In this document: positions 12,101 to 24,503 of the stretch, in pieces
Numbering within the stretch: the stretch's first letter is position 1
How the letters are laid out: each line of letters starts with the position of its first letter
Assembly (NCBI GenBank): GCA_025504975.1
Contig: JANUWI010000001.1
Coordinates: 3,100,001 to 3,164,000 of the forward strand
Length of the DNA: 64,000 nucleotides
Reading direction: 5' to 3'
Source of the DNA: Plenodomus lindquistii
Taxonomy: Eukaryota > Ascomycota > Dothideomycetes > Pleosporales > Leptosphaeriaceae
The notes under the pieces: model-generated
What the model was told of the DNA's origin: nothing
Databases searched by the model: none
Seen by the model: the letters and a program-made list of their open reading frames with translations, nothing else
Made by a program: the position numbers and the translations under genes

Positions 12101-12804
12101 AGGTCTTCGTCGATGGAGGCCAAATCTGCCTCTCCAGGACAGCTCGGACACCATGACATTGATCCTATGAGCCACATAAGTCCCGGCCAGTCCAGTACCG
12201 GCTTTCAACCCAATCATGCTACAAAACGCGAGAAGCACCTACGCAAAGCGGCTTTCTATGCTGCTGATTCTCTCTTGATGTCAGATAAGTTGGGAGCTGC
12301 GTATGCCGACTATACAGCAAGAGAGTTACCCAGCTCCTCCGCTATGTGTACGTTTGACTGCGCACAAGTACTAGCGGAATGGGTTGCAACCGTTCAAGAC
12401 CGAGTTGGACGTTTCATCGGTATACTTGGGAAAGACGATATTGATTACAATGCTGTTCCTGCGATCATGTTGCTGGAAGAGGAGGACGTAAAGCTTCTAC
12501 AAAAGGTCGCGGACATTCTTCTTCATGCCGATATGAAGTTAGCGTACGACATCTCTTCCAATTCAATTCCGATGCTTGGTGGTCTCTCCAATCTGGGCCA
12601 TTGTGGGTATGGCACGAAACTGCTGATGGTGACAGCCTACATGTTTTCGAAGGCTGTTGTCTGGCCTGGTAAGTCTTACTATCATCTGTGTCAACTGACA
12701 AAATTACTGACATCTATGTAGTCACGCATGTACAGGCTCGCGCACTCGAATCACATGCCAACCATATAAATCAGCGTGCGGAAACCTCTGTCCTCCCCTC
12801 GTAA
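9188..12804 (+). CDS. amdX: C2H2 zinc-finger plus fungal-specific TF domain regulator, AmdX/ADR1-like
   Basis: Nuclear transcription factor of about 1167 residues. Exons 9188-9263, 9324-12668 and 12722-12804; introns of 60 and 53 nt have clean GT-AG ends. Two adjacent C2H2 fingers lie at about residues 54-106: HVCATCTRSFARLEHLKRH and FECPQCTRCFARRDLLLRH, linked by the classic HTKEKPF. This pair closely resembles yeast Adr1 and Aspergillus AmdX. A long Ser/Gly/Asn/Pro-rich linker follows, then from about residue 515 a fungal-specific transcription-factor domain (starting near DIQRYVNAYIQYFHPHLPFL) usually found with Zn2Cys6 proteins. In Aspergillus, AmdX acts on amdS; the target genes here are unknown. 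The last intron is needed because reading through it gives a premature end. The protein class is secure; orthology to AmdX is from memory of the finger sequence. Confidence 0.85.
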
Positions 12805-12979
12805 ATATCTTCTCTTCTTTGATCGTGTACATTCTTCGACATATCAACAACGCACATGCCACAGTCATTTTATATTCAGCGCTTTCATGACATGTATGCA
12901 CATGGTACCTTCAGGACACGACAGAAGACGCTTTGGCGATGGATGAAAACACACTGCAGGACCGAAGCTGGAATCTCAG

Positions 12980-13044
12980 AGCAATATGTTGGTCCCATAG
13001 GCGCATTCTTTCTACTATTTAGTCTGGGACCAACATATAATGCT
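12980..13044. repeat. Inverted repeat / hairpin downstream of the AmdX-like gene
   Basis: ATATGTTGGTCCCA (12984-12997) is followed after 27 nt by its exact reverse complement TGGGACCAACATAT (13025-13038). Pairing of AGC/GCT extends the stem outside a small asymmetry. It lies about 180 bp beyond the stop codon, so it could be a 3'-end structure or a small palindromic relic. Confidence 0.8.
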
Positions 13045-14792
13045 CTACCGGTCATCACAGGAGAAAATACTGGGTGTCTCTTAGCGATCCTCGACCTTCA
13101 AATATCACGGAATGGCTGGAAGAAACATAGCACAATTCATCAACCCCCAGCTGGCCTCAAATTCTCCTATAAAATCAGGCGTTACCAAAGGCTCTAGGGA
13201 ATACTTGTGTTTCGGTATACATATTTCGCCAACCGCACGGCGATGTTGTATCAACGGTGTTCATCTTCTTCGGACGCGCAATCTCAGCGCGATTCGCGAG
13301 GTACAACGGGCTTTAGCCTTCTTTCGAATATGGGAAAGGAATGAATTCACGAACTTTTCATGTCACCATGAGCAAGGCGACATATTTCCTACGTGTTCGG
13401 TGGATGAAGCATTGGGAAACAAAAAGTCGATTTTTGTTTTCGAGGACACAGGGTTCCTTTCTCGTTTCACGCGTACAATGGAATGAATGGACTTGACCGT
13501 TGCAGCATTACCTTGAATATGTGATTACCGTGAAACCTACTGAAGATGTTAAGATTGGGCTTCATGTCTACTATTCGTCCTCGCATCTCAGCCTCCTACC
13601 AAGGTAGTGTAGCATACATCGACATGAGCTTTTTCCATCTTCAGTCTGCATGCAGCAGTAAGCATGGGCCCCGACAAGGCAAGGTCCCACCTGGGTTCTA
13701 CAATCTATCCCACTGTCACCTGCACATGTAGATATCAAGATCTACCAGGATCCAGGGTTACATACATACAATGATAGCTGCACATCCAGCTCGCATCCCC
13801 CCCATCCAAGTTACAAATTACTGCTTTGAACCCGTATCAATCTGACCTGCTAATTATTTGTCAAACTTAAACGGGCGTTGCGACTCCAAGATCCCAGACC
13901 CTAGATTATGTCCTTGGCCCCGTGATATGCAGCGAATCAGTTCAACCCAAAGTACACGTGCTGACGCGGATCGAACATCTGGCACCCCTTACTGGCTAGC
14001 AGGGAAGTTTGCGGAGGTCGGCGGGAGCGCGACAGGGCTGACAGTTCTCTCACTTTGGTGCGAGGGCAGAAGAGGAATGATTGGTTGGTTGGTTGGCTGG
14101 TATATATACCACGGAGACGGAGAATTTGGATGGATATTGGGGGGAAGGTGTATGTAGGTCATTTGCACTCGTGGAGGGACAATAAGCACAATGGCATATG
14201 TAAGAGTGTACATACAACTTCATTACTCATCTCCGGTCTCTGCTCGAATGAGGCGTCAGAAATCGGTGGTTCTTCGGTCGATCCTTTCTTTGGACGGACG
14301 GGCGAACTTGAGCTTTCGTACATACGTCTACTACATACAGCCTTTGTACATAACATTGGCCTAGGTAGTCCTTCATCGCAACTTTCCCCAACTAAGAGTA
14401 AGCCTCAGCGCACACGCACGCACCCAAATTTCAACCCCTTAGCTACTTACTGCCCATATGACCGCCCGCGACCAGCCTCGAGCATCAAGTTTTTTATCAG
14501 CCACAAGCCTTTTCGAACAAAGAGGTCGCACGGCCTTGGCCTCTCTCTTACAAAGAAATTAGGCCCGTTTTGCTTGAGCTGGGTCGCGATCGTGTCAAAC
14601 TACAGTATGTACGCTTTGGGTGAAGTGCAGATTGGAGTATGATGGTTTTGTTAGTTTTTTTTTTGATACGGTAGGAGTGTTCTGGACTGGGCTGGGCTGG
14701 GATGGGATGGGTGGACTTGAGGCTGATGGGGAGGTGGAATGAGGCTTGGGGTGCTAGTGCTAGCGTGGTGTGGGGTAGCATGAACGATGGGG

Positions 14793-14829
14793 TGGGCTGG
14801 GCTGGGCTGGGCTGGGTTGGGTTGGGTTG
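14793..14829. repeat. GGGCT/GGGTT pentamer tandem repeat
   Basis: Seven or so tandem pentamers of GGGCT then GGGTT on the plus strand, with regularly spaced G-triplets that could form a G-quadruplex. Confidence 0.7.
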
Positions 14830-15490
14830 AGTGTTGAAATGAAGGTTTGTAAGATGGTGAGGTAAGTTGAATCTGGACGTTGGTGGGATCGGTAATGTTA
14901 ATACTGGGCTGAATCTTTGATGGCTGCCAGGTGGTGATGTGGTGGGCCAGTTGTGAGGATGTGAAGGTTGATACGGCATTGGATGCAATAGTATGCGATG
15001 GGATTTTGATTGTAGGACATTTCAAGACTTTGAGGCAAATGTTCGATTCAACTCCCTTGTTCGATCTCTGCTGTTCTTTGCGCATTGCACATCTTGTCTT
15101 TCCTGCATCAGGTAAAGGTCACTACTTTGTGGACAGCTTGAGAAGTATCCTGAGGGATTTGAGGTGAAATCTCCACCCATGTATAGGCGGTCAGGCAACG
15201 GAAACTTGACCAAATAGTCACACGATCATCGAAACACAATGAAAATACTTTGGGAAACAGCAATAATTGAGAACAAGAGATAGGTCGAGTTCCGCTGGTG
15301 AAGCAGGTGACCTACGCCTGATTCGGTTAGATCGTCACGGGGAGACCTTGCCCAATAACGTGTGTTCACTTTCTTCGAAAGTCACGACACATGCTCAGCC
15401 CGAAGCGCAAATCTGCTCTGCTCAGCAAGCGGCAAAGAATCGTCACATTGTTCTCATCTCACATTACAATTCTTTGTATGCTGATCCAAG

Positions 15491-16312
15491 ATGTCGCGGC
15501 CCGCGGCGCGTAAAGTCGCACCAAAAGGGGAATACATTGAGACGGTGAGTTGGTGCGATTCTATTGATACATAATCAACGAAGTCAAAACTGGGTCCGGG
15601 CTTGCAACAGTAAATTGCAAAATCACATTGACCTATCGTTCTCACATAAATCTGACATGATTCTAGGACTCTGGCAACAAAGTTTCCCGGCGGTCAGCCA
15701 TTACAGGCACAGCAAACATCACACTGGGTGGACGTACCGTGATAATGGCTGACGTACAACTACGAGGCGACCTACATCCGACGCGATCTGCACCCTCGCA
15801 GACTGGCAAAGAAGTCACACCAACCAGTATCAGCATCGGAAGATGTACCGTAATCTCCACAGGAAGCGTGATCAAGCCGCCGAGTCGAATAAGTAGGGGA
15901 CAAGTTCACTACTACCCTATGAAGATTGGGGATAATGTCTTTGTTGGTACGTCGGTCTGCACTCATAGCCTACGAAGTATGTACTTATCACGCAACAGGA
16001 CCAAATTGCACAATCCAAGCCATCAACATCTCATCACATGTCCATATTGGAGAGCGCGTCACCATCAGTCCGTTTGCAATCATCAAAGAGAATGTTAAGA
16101 TCTTGCCCAACACTGTCGTACCAGCGAACATGGTTATTGCTTCTGGGTCTGTGGTTGCGGGCCGCCCTGCTAGAGTGGTAGGCGAAGTTGGAGAAGGATG
16201 GGGAGTTAGTGCAGGAGGCTCGGGTGGTGGTGGTCTCAGTGTTGGCGGTGGTGGAGAGGAAAAGTGGGTTGAGGGTGGTGATTTGAGGGAACTTGTACGG
16301 AGTATCAAGTGA
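15491..16312 (+). CDS. DCTN5: Dynactin subunit 5 (p25), left-handed beta-helix protein
   Basis: Component of the pointed-end complex of dynactin, which in filamentous fungi helps dynein bind early endosomes. Exons 15491-15544, 15667-15946 and 15999-16312, introns 122 and 52 nt, giving 215 residues. The N-terminus contains GEYIETDSGNKVSRRSA, almost the same as animal p25 (EYIET.SGNKVSR). Hexapeptide-repeat segments follow: ITLGGRTVIMADVQLRGDL, ISTGSVIKPP, YYPMKIGDNVFVGPNC, INISSHVHIGERVTI and ILPNTVVPANMVIASGSVVAG, as expected for a parallel beta-helix. The C-terminal tail is Gly-rich and probably fungal-specific. The start ATG fits because the spliced exon leads straight into the conserved EYIET motif. 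Gamma-class carbonic anhydrase-like or p27 proteins are less likely, given that N-terminal motif. Confidence 0.92.
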
Positions 16313-17184
16313 AGCATTTGACAGTCTACAAGTGACGCTTGGGAAGATGCGCAACCTCGACCATGTTTAAGAGGTCGGGGCAGAGCGAAGCTGTGTATTA
16401 CGTAGTTCATATCCTGCTATGGCATGTGTGGCGTCCATGCACAGGATATTTGCACGTCGGTTGAATCCCTGTCCAAACTCTATGAATTAGCACGCTAGCT
16501 TAACCCAGATCCAAAGCCGCAGTTCGTCAATCTTAGACAGGGATGCAGCCTAATATGCAATATCTTGTAAATGTTGCACGAGATCGTCAAGCTCGCGTAC
16601 TCAAAGTATACAAACCAAGAACAACAAACCTGTTCAATCAAGGTCAAACAAGGCTATGCGTCTAGGCTGTCCGGCTCTACCTATTCCTCAAACTCACTCT
16701 TGCACGAGGTAGATGCGCCAACTCCTCGGCGTGCCTATGAGTATGACATTATGCTTCCCTCATCATCATTGGCCGCGAACGCATGAACCGGACTATAATG
16801 CATACCGTGTGAGACACAAGTGGCGTCTTAGTATGTCTCGTATACACGTCTGATCTGCGAAACAGATCTGAGATGTTGATGGCCGGGCACGAGCAAGGAT
16901 ACCCCGCGGGTTCCGAGATGTGCGTCGTCGTCGAATACAACTCACGCCAAGAAGCGACACCTTTGGTGTGCGCAAATGCTACTCCTCCGTGTCTTGTCCG
17001 TCAATGCTGGGTGCTGAAGATTCCTAGATCTGTTGCTACTGATGTGCAAGTGGAAAGACAATCGGTCTCGATTGCAATTGATCGTAGTGCGAAGGAGACG
17101 TCGCTTGCACTCAGTCCAACCCCGGTGTACACATTGCAAGACATGTTGCAATTTTGACAAAGTTTATTGCATTGTACCAGTTAA
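16313..17184. other. Intergenic interval between two convergent genes
   Basis: About 870 bp between the 3' ends of dynactin p25 and the PTH11-like gene. Only short frames without recognisable features. Presumably two 3' untranslated regions and spacer. Confidence 0.6.
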
Positions 17185-18485
17185 CTATACAGGAGATGAG
17201 TTTTTCACCCCGTCGGCTCTCGGGGCCTCCATACTCGTCAACTCAAACTCTCTTCTTTGGTAGATTCCCTGGTTGTCCCAAGAATCTATTGCGGGGTCGC
17301 TCTTTGTATCGGAAAACTCGTTTTCTGCATCCGAGTAGATGTGCGCATGATGTGAAGGCTTGCTGCCGATTGTTGGACCGAACGCAGGGATTCTGAACGT
17401 TGTCAGTATGCGCGATTGACAAGGATTAGGTGAGCGTTTCATACTTGCTACGCCGAGCAGTGGCGTTTACGGTCGAACCCAGACGCCGCGATGTCATGGA
17501 TGTGTGGATGTCGCGGAGTAGAGGGCGTAGCACGGGTATGCATTGGACGATGATGGTGCCTACGATTTCGGAAGAGTACCAGATGTTTGAGTGCGCGTTG
17601 CGCCAGAAGTAATATGCATCTTTCTCGTTGCCCTCGTCTTTCCAGCTGATACGGGCAGCTGCAACGATGGCAACGACCATACCCTTGATGAGGAGTTAGC
17701 AAAATGTTCTGGATGATGTGACGACAAGGGCAGACTTACAAGACTCATGGCCACACAGAGTCCGATCTTCTCCACTCTGCGCATGTCTAACTTCCACGTG
17801 ATAATCCATGGGAAGATTGCGAGAATGAAGTCCATGATGACGTTGTATACTGCACAAGATGTCAGTGAACGGCGGCTAAACATCGCATCAAACATACTGT
17901 TGCCACCCTCTTTGACATCTTCTCTGACCTGCTTGTCGAGACAGAAGTCAAAACGATACGAGACATCGTATGTCTTGTTGCCACAGACTCTTCCCCACTG
18001 GATGATAACCTTGGCGAACATGTAGCCATTCATAGTTACGATGACGAACCAAAGAACCCATTGGAGCGAACTCTTCGTGAGTTTGAGGAGGGTGACGGCA
18101 AAGGCTGTCTTAGTAAGAGCCTGCCCGATAAGAGTCCCACAGGAAGAGATGGTGATGAGGATATGCATGCGAGCATCCCACGTTTCTTTGACATAGCCTG
18201 TGGAATATTCGATCGAGATGATGATGTTGTTGGTGAGAAGAATAAACTTGATTCATGTTTAGCTATTGCACGTTGCACAGACTGGGCTTAGGAGTGACTC
18301 ACCCATGAGACGATGAGGATGTGGTCATCCCACCAGAGACCATGTCGACGAGTGAGCTTGATCCAGACGCGAAGCGCAAGAAAGAGGGTTGCACCAGCGA
18401 AGAGTGTCCAGATGCCGATGTTGAGTTCGACCCTGGGATCGACGTATCCGTGTGCCGTGTCGTCGTGCTTTCGTGTGGAGATCAT
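17185..18485 (-). CDS. PTH11-like integral membrane protein, fungal rhodopsin domain
   Basis: Seven-transmembrane-type protein of the large ascomycete PTH11-like/SAT4 family (fungal rhodopsin domain). Some members sense surface or host cues; the ligand here is unknown. Minus-strand exons 18303-18485, 17898-18246, 17740-17849, 17445-17683 and 17185-17392; every junction keeps the frame, giving 362 residues. The family hallmark HGLWWDDHILIVSW closes exon 1, after a first hydrophobic segment (IGIWTLFAGATLFLALRVW). Further membrane segments include FILLTNNIIISIEYS, an ALTKTAFAVTLLKLTK helix, VLWFVIVTMNGYMFAKVII, VIMDFILAIFPWII and CVAMSLGMVVAIVAAARIS. The C-terminal tail is hydrophilic and acidic. 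There is no N-terminal CFEM domain, so it belongs to the simpler subgroup. Start chosen at MISTRK; a longer in-frame start is possible but reads like leader sequence. Confidence 0.9.
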
Positions 18486-21400
18486 CTTAACATGCTTTTG
18501 CTTAGAGCCTAGATATGGAGATTGGAGAGTGAAAGGAAATGTCAAGGAATGTAAGTGAGGCTCTAGCCACCGTGAGGTGAATGAAAGCTCGACGCGGTCA
18601 ACACGCTTCACAGCTTCACAGCTGAATGCGCATCAAATAAAGAGGGTAGGAAACGAGAATGGAAAGGGCATGGGCACACCAGCACGCAGGAAGGGAGGAA
18701 GAAACAAGATCAAGATCAGTTCTTCCGCACAGTCCCCACCTGGGATCGGGGTGGCTTGGTGGCTTTACTAAATCCCCGTCCCCAGCACAAGCTACGAATG
18801 ACCAAGGCTATGCTTTTCGATCCAGGCCCGGAGGGTTGAAATGAGACATCCTTCAGGAAGGAATTGGTGGAACATCAGCCCCACTAGTGGCTACGCCTCC
18901 CCGGCGCTGTTGCACAACAACAGACGTCTCGTCCGGCCCTCCTCGAGATCCTGGGGTATCGCGTGGTTCACTAGCCAAGTCTGTAACCATCTTGACTCGA
19001 TAGGGCACTAGTGTGTGAAAAGCCCTACAGTAGAGTCCCAGGAGAATGGCTTACGCGGATTAGTACCCACCCGTCATGTCCCCCCCGTTGAGCGAAGAAG
19101 AATTGAGTGGAACCGCACTGCGTTCCCAAGGTTCGACGTTGTTGAAGCATTGACAAGTGCGACAGCTGCCATGTCGATCAAGCGGGTTGCACACGTCCCT
19201 AAAACGTCAAAGATGTAGTGTCCGACACGACTTACGTATGCGAGGGAGCACCAAATGGAAAATGTCGTCGACACGCAAAAGCATCCAGCCATGCCACCTT
19301 GCACGCGAAGCTGACGGACAATCTACGGCTTCCAACCTCCCCATGCAGACGGCAAGCAGCGGCGGCGCCGAAATTAGATTGCCCTCGAGGTTCAGGATTC
19401 TGCTGAGCCAAGTGACCAAGTCCATGGTGTGAGGGGTAAAGAACCAGGGAATATGGCTGTTGTGCCGCGTGATGACGGCGAGCTACCCGAGTGCGGCAGC
19501 TGTGTTCGTGTTGTCTGTGTGCTGCTGAAGGGGCACGAGAATGGCGTAAGGTGTTTCAAGTTCCGCCTACGGAGCCACCCACCAGCGCCCATGACGCTAT
19601 CTCGAAACAAGCAAAGCGAGCGATACACGATGGATGTCACTCGTCCGTATTGGATTGGGCGCGCAATGGGACGAACGCGATTTTCGAAACTTTTTAGGCG
19701 ACTTGGAATTCATGCACAGAGATACAAAGTTCGCGATAGAAACTCTGGGGGTGGAGATTGCGCAATGCGCTTCGTCTATAACTGGGGATGCTAGATCATT
19801 GTTCTTGATCACATCTCCAGACGATGATGATTGTATCCTCCTTAATTTCTCACCACGTTTCTTTCTTCAGAAGCGACTGAGCCACTTGACCGGACAATTT
19901 TCAGATCAGCTTGAGGGACAGGCCATCTTTGAACACACACGCCGTGCGCATTGCCTGATATAACTCGTGGCGACGGCAACTTACCACTCAGTGGGTTCAC
20001 GACCCTTCTTCGGTCGTTCTCCCAGTCACCAGGCGAAGTTTTTTTTAGCTGTTTGACATTGACTCTTACCACGTTAGTCTCCCCTGCACTTCTACGTTGG
20101 CTACCGTTGCCTGACATAATTTCCGATTCCACCCAAGAGCGGATGCCCAGCTGGTATCTCCTACTCGTGTTTGTCCAGACTTTGATTGCGGAGCTGGCAG
20201 CGGGTCGACGCCTCTCGCCTCGATCCGAAGGTCGATCAATGCTGGCTAGTCAAGACCACATGCCTTAATGCTCCTGCTCAGCTGGAGACAACGTGCAGAC
20301 GAGGCTGCTCTAGGAGAATTCTGAAACATCGTCAACTTCAAAGATTGCGATCTACGTACCAACTCCAAAACTTAACAGTGCCCCAACTCCTTGCTTCTCT
20401 TAACTTCCGAAAAGCATTTTTCTTCGCGATCTGCAAGTACATGCGACAGACTTCGTGCGATCACCTGCTGGGCTACACGAAAGATCCATTACGCGCAACG
20501 CACTGTGTGATGAAGCAGCCTGTGCTTCGTCGATTTGTCGTCGGCATTTCGCAGTCGGCTCGCCTTCTTGTCCCGGCGGGAGCAGGTGATAATGACCTGA
20601 GCCGATTCAGGATTCCCGACACTATCGTTTGAAGGGTCCGGACAAGCACGCGGACCGACTTGTCAGAGTATCAATATTGTTGGGGCTATGTATGACAAGA
20701 CACCAGGAAGAACATCTAGAACAGTCAATAACACCCACATGTCAAGAGACACGGTACACCCCAAGTCCGCATATGATTTCCCCGGACGGACAGCACCGAG
20801 TGCAACATCAGAGCCTGGGGTCCAATTCTGATGACGTCGCCCTTCTCATCTGCCCAATGGTCGTCTACTGCGACCGAATCTTCCCTCGCTTGGAATAACA
20901 TACTTACCTCGTCCATACTTCTAGGGTCTACATTGGACTACATGGACACGCAATGCACGCTGGCGCCTGCTCAACTGGACCAAGAAGCGACGAGGTCGCT
21001 ACACATGCATCTGTAATCCCACAACGGACTGCCCAGAAATACCAAGCCATCTTCGAATCAGACATTCCAGGCCTTCTGAGCGGCGTCAACATGCCGATAC
21101 TTTCTCGCGGGATCGCGACTTCCTCCGCTCCACCCTGTTATTCTTCTCCATCTCGCTCACCCCACTGGCAACCTCGACTATACCCTATCCGCCACAGACA
21201 CAAGCAGTCTGTGCTTCCCGAGCTCCCACTTTGATCATACCAACTAACCCCAGCCATTATATTACAACTTCCTTGCTTCTACTCCGCCGTCTCCTCTCTC
21301 TTCTCCCAGAACCATCGAGTCAACACACACCGCCGCCGCCACCCCATCCGCCCAACCGCCAAACTACACATGTCAACTGCACTTTCCACATACGTCCACA

Positions 21401-21643
21401 TCATTTCCGCGCAAAATCAGTCCCCCTCCCCCCGACGTACCAACTTACAATGTACATACCTTTCCTTCCCAATATCCCAATATCGTCCACGTACCTGCTC
21501 TGGCCATCAGACCCCCTCTCCCCTCCATCTCAACCCACCCCCCCTTCTCCCACCTCACCCATACCAACTCTCTCCTTCCTCCTCAATTCCCCACCCCAAT
21601 CCCAAAGAACACCCCGTACTCTCTTTCCCTTTCTTATCTCACC

Positions 21644-21748
21644 TACACACACCTACACACACACCTACACACACCTACACACACCTACACACACCTACAC
21701 ACACCTACACACACCTACACACACCTACACATACCTACACACACCTTC
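21644..21748. repeat. ACACCTACAC tandem repeat, about 10 copies
   Basis: Near-perfect 10-bp tandem array with one variant unit (ATACCTACAC). It lies inside a C-rich stretch and is translated as a Thr/His/Tyr repeat in frames that I regard as non-genic. Confidence 0.95.
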
Positions 21749-21831
21749 CCGGAAACCAGCAAACCAATCAAAAAGCCATATCTACACCCCCCAGCCCAAC
21801 ACTGAGAGGCGATTTAAATGTCCATGCAGAA

Positions 21832-21849
21832 CCCCCCCCCCCCCCCCCC
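21832..21849. repeat. Poly-C homopolymer (18 C)
   Basis: Run of 18 cytosines; likely polymorphic in length. Confidence 0.95.
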
Positions 21850-22522
21850 AACTTCTCTATCTACACCTCGGTCGCTTATTGTTCATTGCAATGACATGCC
21901 ACGCCATGCGTGAGACTATCTCTAGCTAGCTGTTGATGATTAACGAGATAAGATATGCACACATGTTGATGAAGGAATAGAGAATAGAGAATTATTGAAG
22001 GGTCAACGTACCTACTGGGTGACTGGGTAAGGGAAAACGAAGGCGTGACGTGGATAGTGGCGGCGAGTGTTGGGGTGGGTGGTGTGTGAGTGTTATTTGC
22101 AGGCGGCAAGGGGGGACATTGATGGGGACGTAGTTAGCTTGTTGCTTGTTTTGCTGTTGCATGGCGAGCTGTGTTATTGATTCGTTGTTGAAGGGGTCCG
22201 TTGCGATACTGTAGCGGTGAGGAACAAGGTGATACCAAGGCTTACATGAGTGAAACTACGAAAAAGCATCATGTTGGACGAGAACACTGGGTCAAAGATG
22301 ACATGAGCTGCGCAGGACACAAGCTGATCATCGCATTCGTCGTCATTAATCAAGCTACTGTACTCGATCGTGATTCATAACATTGTCCTTGTCGCGCCAA
22401 AATGCCCAGATTGAATCACCGTGTCCCTAGACTATCTCCTTTCCCGACTTTGAGGCGACATAGATCTAGCGCAACTGGAACTTCCGCCCGGTTCGGTGCC
22501 AGCCGAAAGAAAGTGAGGGCCA

Positions 22523-24503
22523 TCAGCCACCAATGGTAGCAAGGAGGGACTCGTACTTGGCCTTCCAGTACCCTGCATCGCTACCTGCTGTCACTCCGTT
22601 GGACTGAGATGCCTTTGCTGCGGAGAGCTGGTCTTGAAGGTCCTTGATGGTTCCCTCCTTGGCAATCAACTCTTTCTTGTTCTCCTCGGCCTTCTTGTAC
22701 AGCGGAAGCATATCTTTGTACTCCTGGTACGAACGCTTTAGACATGTTAGCTTTGGACATCGTGCGTGGGACTGCCACTTACCTTTGCGAGGTTAGTCCA
22801 CTCATCCAGTGCAGTCTCTAAACTAGCACTCTTTGCTTCAAGTCCGCTGATCTTCTCAAGAAGCTCTGCCTTCTCCCCGTCGGAACCTGCAGTGCCAGCA
22901 ATAGCGCTTGTAGTGTCACGGCCTCGAAGCTCCTCCACAAGAGCATTGAGCTTCTGATTTTCTAACTTAGCGACCTGCAAAGCCTGTACAGTCTTCTTGT
23001 TATTAACCTTGTCAGAAAGGAGATCGTTGTTCTCCGTCTCTAGGTTATCGTTTGTCTTCTGAAGTGCAGCAAGCTTCTTCATATAGCCCTCACAGTCTGC
23101 CTTTGCACGCGCAACATCTGCCTTCGCCACCTTCAGCTCTTCAGAGACCACGTTTATTTGTGCGGCGAGATTGGATTTGGCCTGCGACAAGTCGACATTC
23201 TGTTTCTCGAGCTCCGGCAGCTTGGCGACATGTTGCTTCATGGCAGCATTGTCCTCTTGCAGTCGGTTGAGGTCCGTGGTCAAAGTCTCGATCTTCTTGG
23301 TCTGATCATTGAGCTTCTATGATCGATTAGTATGAAACGTGTCGACGAGTGACTGAGCACTTACCGAGAAGGCCCGCGCATATTCTGCAGTTTGCTGGTC
23401 GTATTTCTGTTTGAGTGCGCCATGTTCCTGTCGCAGCTTCTCAACCTGCATCTGCGTTGCACTTGACTCCTTTTGTCTTGCGTCGACAATGGACTTGAGA
23501 TCTGCGTTCTCTCGCGCCTCCTTTGCAATCCGATCAGCCTGGGACTGCAGCTCGGCCTTGTACTTTGTCGCAACATGCTCCTCGGTCTGCTGCATCTTGA
23601 CCTGATGTTCCGCGAGAGTTTTTCGCAATGCATCAAGCTCTGTGGTGAGCAACGTCTTTGATGCGGCAATCGTGCGAAGCTCTTCCTGGACAGCCTCAGT
23701 CTTCTTTAGCTCTTCAGCTTTTGTTAATTGCTCCTGCGAGAGAAGTTGCTTGTATTTGTCGATCTCATCGCGGAAATTGCCTAAATTCAATTTACGTGAG
23801 CATGCATCATCTCTGTGAGGGCTCAGTTGCAATGTTACGTACCTTTCTCCAAGGTAAGCCGGGAGACTCGCTCTTGAAGATCTTCTAGATCCTTCAGCTT
23901 GGCAGCATTCTGCTCCTTGTAGTCCTGGAAGGCCTCCTGGTGCTCGAGAATCAGGTTATGCTGAATATTGACCTTTTTGTGCTGAATGTTCAGCTCTTCC
24001 TGGACGTCGGCAATCGTCTCATTCATCACCGAAGAGTGATACAGACTCATGTTATTGCGCTGCTTCTCCAAAAACTCTGGTATGGCAGCCTTCGCATCAC
24101 CTACTACGGCGACCAATTGTTCCAGCTCAGCCCAAAGCTTGTCGACCTTCTCAGTACCCGTGACGCCCTCCTTTTCTAGAGATGCTTGGATCAGAGCTAG
24201 CAATTGACGAGTGTTCGTAACAACAGTAGACACAGTCCTAGTTAGCTTGGCCACGTGCTTGTCGACTTCGGTCTTCAGTGAGAGACCTTGGGCGACAGCG
24301 AGCTGCGCGTCAGCATTGCGCAAGGCGACAGCGTTGGCATCACTGTCACTAGCGGCAGCAATCTGCTCCTTGGTTGCGATCGTGCTTGGATGCGACGAAA
24401 CAGCGGAGGGCATCGTCGTCGCCACTGTGACCTTGCGCGCCTGCGGACTGGCATATCTTGACATCCCCAGCGCGCCGGGGCCGGCGTAAGTGGCAGGGCC
24501 CAT
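22523..24503 (-). CDS. Long coiled-coil protein of unknown function
   Basis: Predicted 607-residue, almost wholly alpha-helical protein. Minus-strand exons 23843-24503, 23365-23780, 22783-23316 and 22523-22735; all introns (62, 48, 47 nt) have GT-AG ends and preserve frame. Residues 1-60 are low-complexity (Ala/Ser/Thr). After that, heptad patterns rich in Glu, Lys, Leu and Gln run to near the C-terminus, for example ELNIQHKKVNIQHNLILEHQ and ELRTIAASKTLLTTELDALR. A short compact end (DAGYWKAKYESLLATIGG) may be a conserved cap, as the last two exons end the coiled coil. No membrane segment, signal peptide or enzyme motif is visible. Such proteins often act as cytoskeletal, vesicle-tether or nuclear-pore scaffolds, but nothing in the sequence decides this, so no function is claimed. 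Confidence 0.85.

Larger units (their letters stand above)
12805..15490. other. Intergenic interval of about 2.7 kb
   Basis: Only short, unconvincing open frames occur. It contains a perfect 14-bp inverted repeat (12980-13044), TGGT-repeat sequence near 14080-14100, and G-rich pentamer repeats (14793-14829). The last part holds the dynactin gene promoter. No RNA gene was recognised. Confidence 0.6.
18486..22522. other. Intergenic interval of about 4 kb
   Basis: No recognisable gene. One minus-strand candidate was considered: a frame beginning MDLVTWLSRIL (about 19425) could be spliced at a GTAAGT near 19235 into a second frame ending near 19074, but the implied intron would be only 37 nt or have an ambiguous acceptor. 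From about 21230 the plus strand is extremely C- and pyrimidine-rich, with a 10-bp tandem array and an 18-C run. No tRNA was seen. Confidence 0.5.

Noticed and set aside
19074..19425. Possible two-exon minus-strand gene
   Set aside because: The only good donor gives a 37-nt intron or an ambiguous second acceptor, and the product has no recognisable domain; mentioned in the intergenic entry only.
21231..21929. 232-codon plus-strand frame across the ACACCTACAC array
   Set aside because: Length is explained by a stop-free simple repeat and poly-C tract; translation is Pro/Thr/His low complexity.
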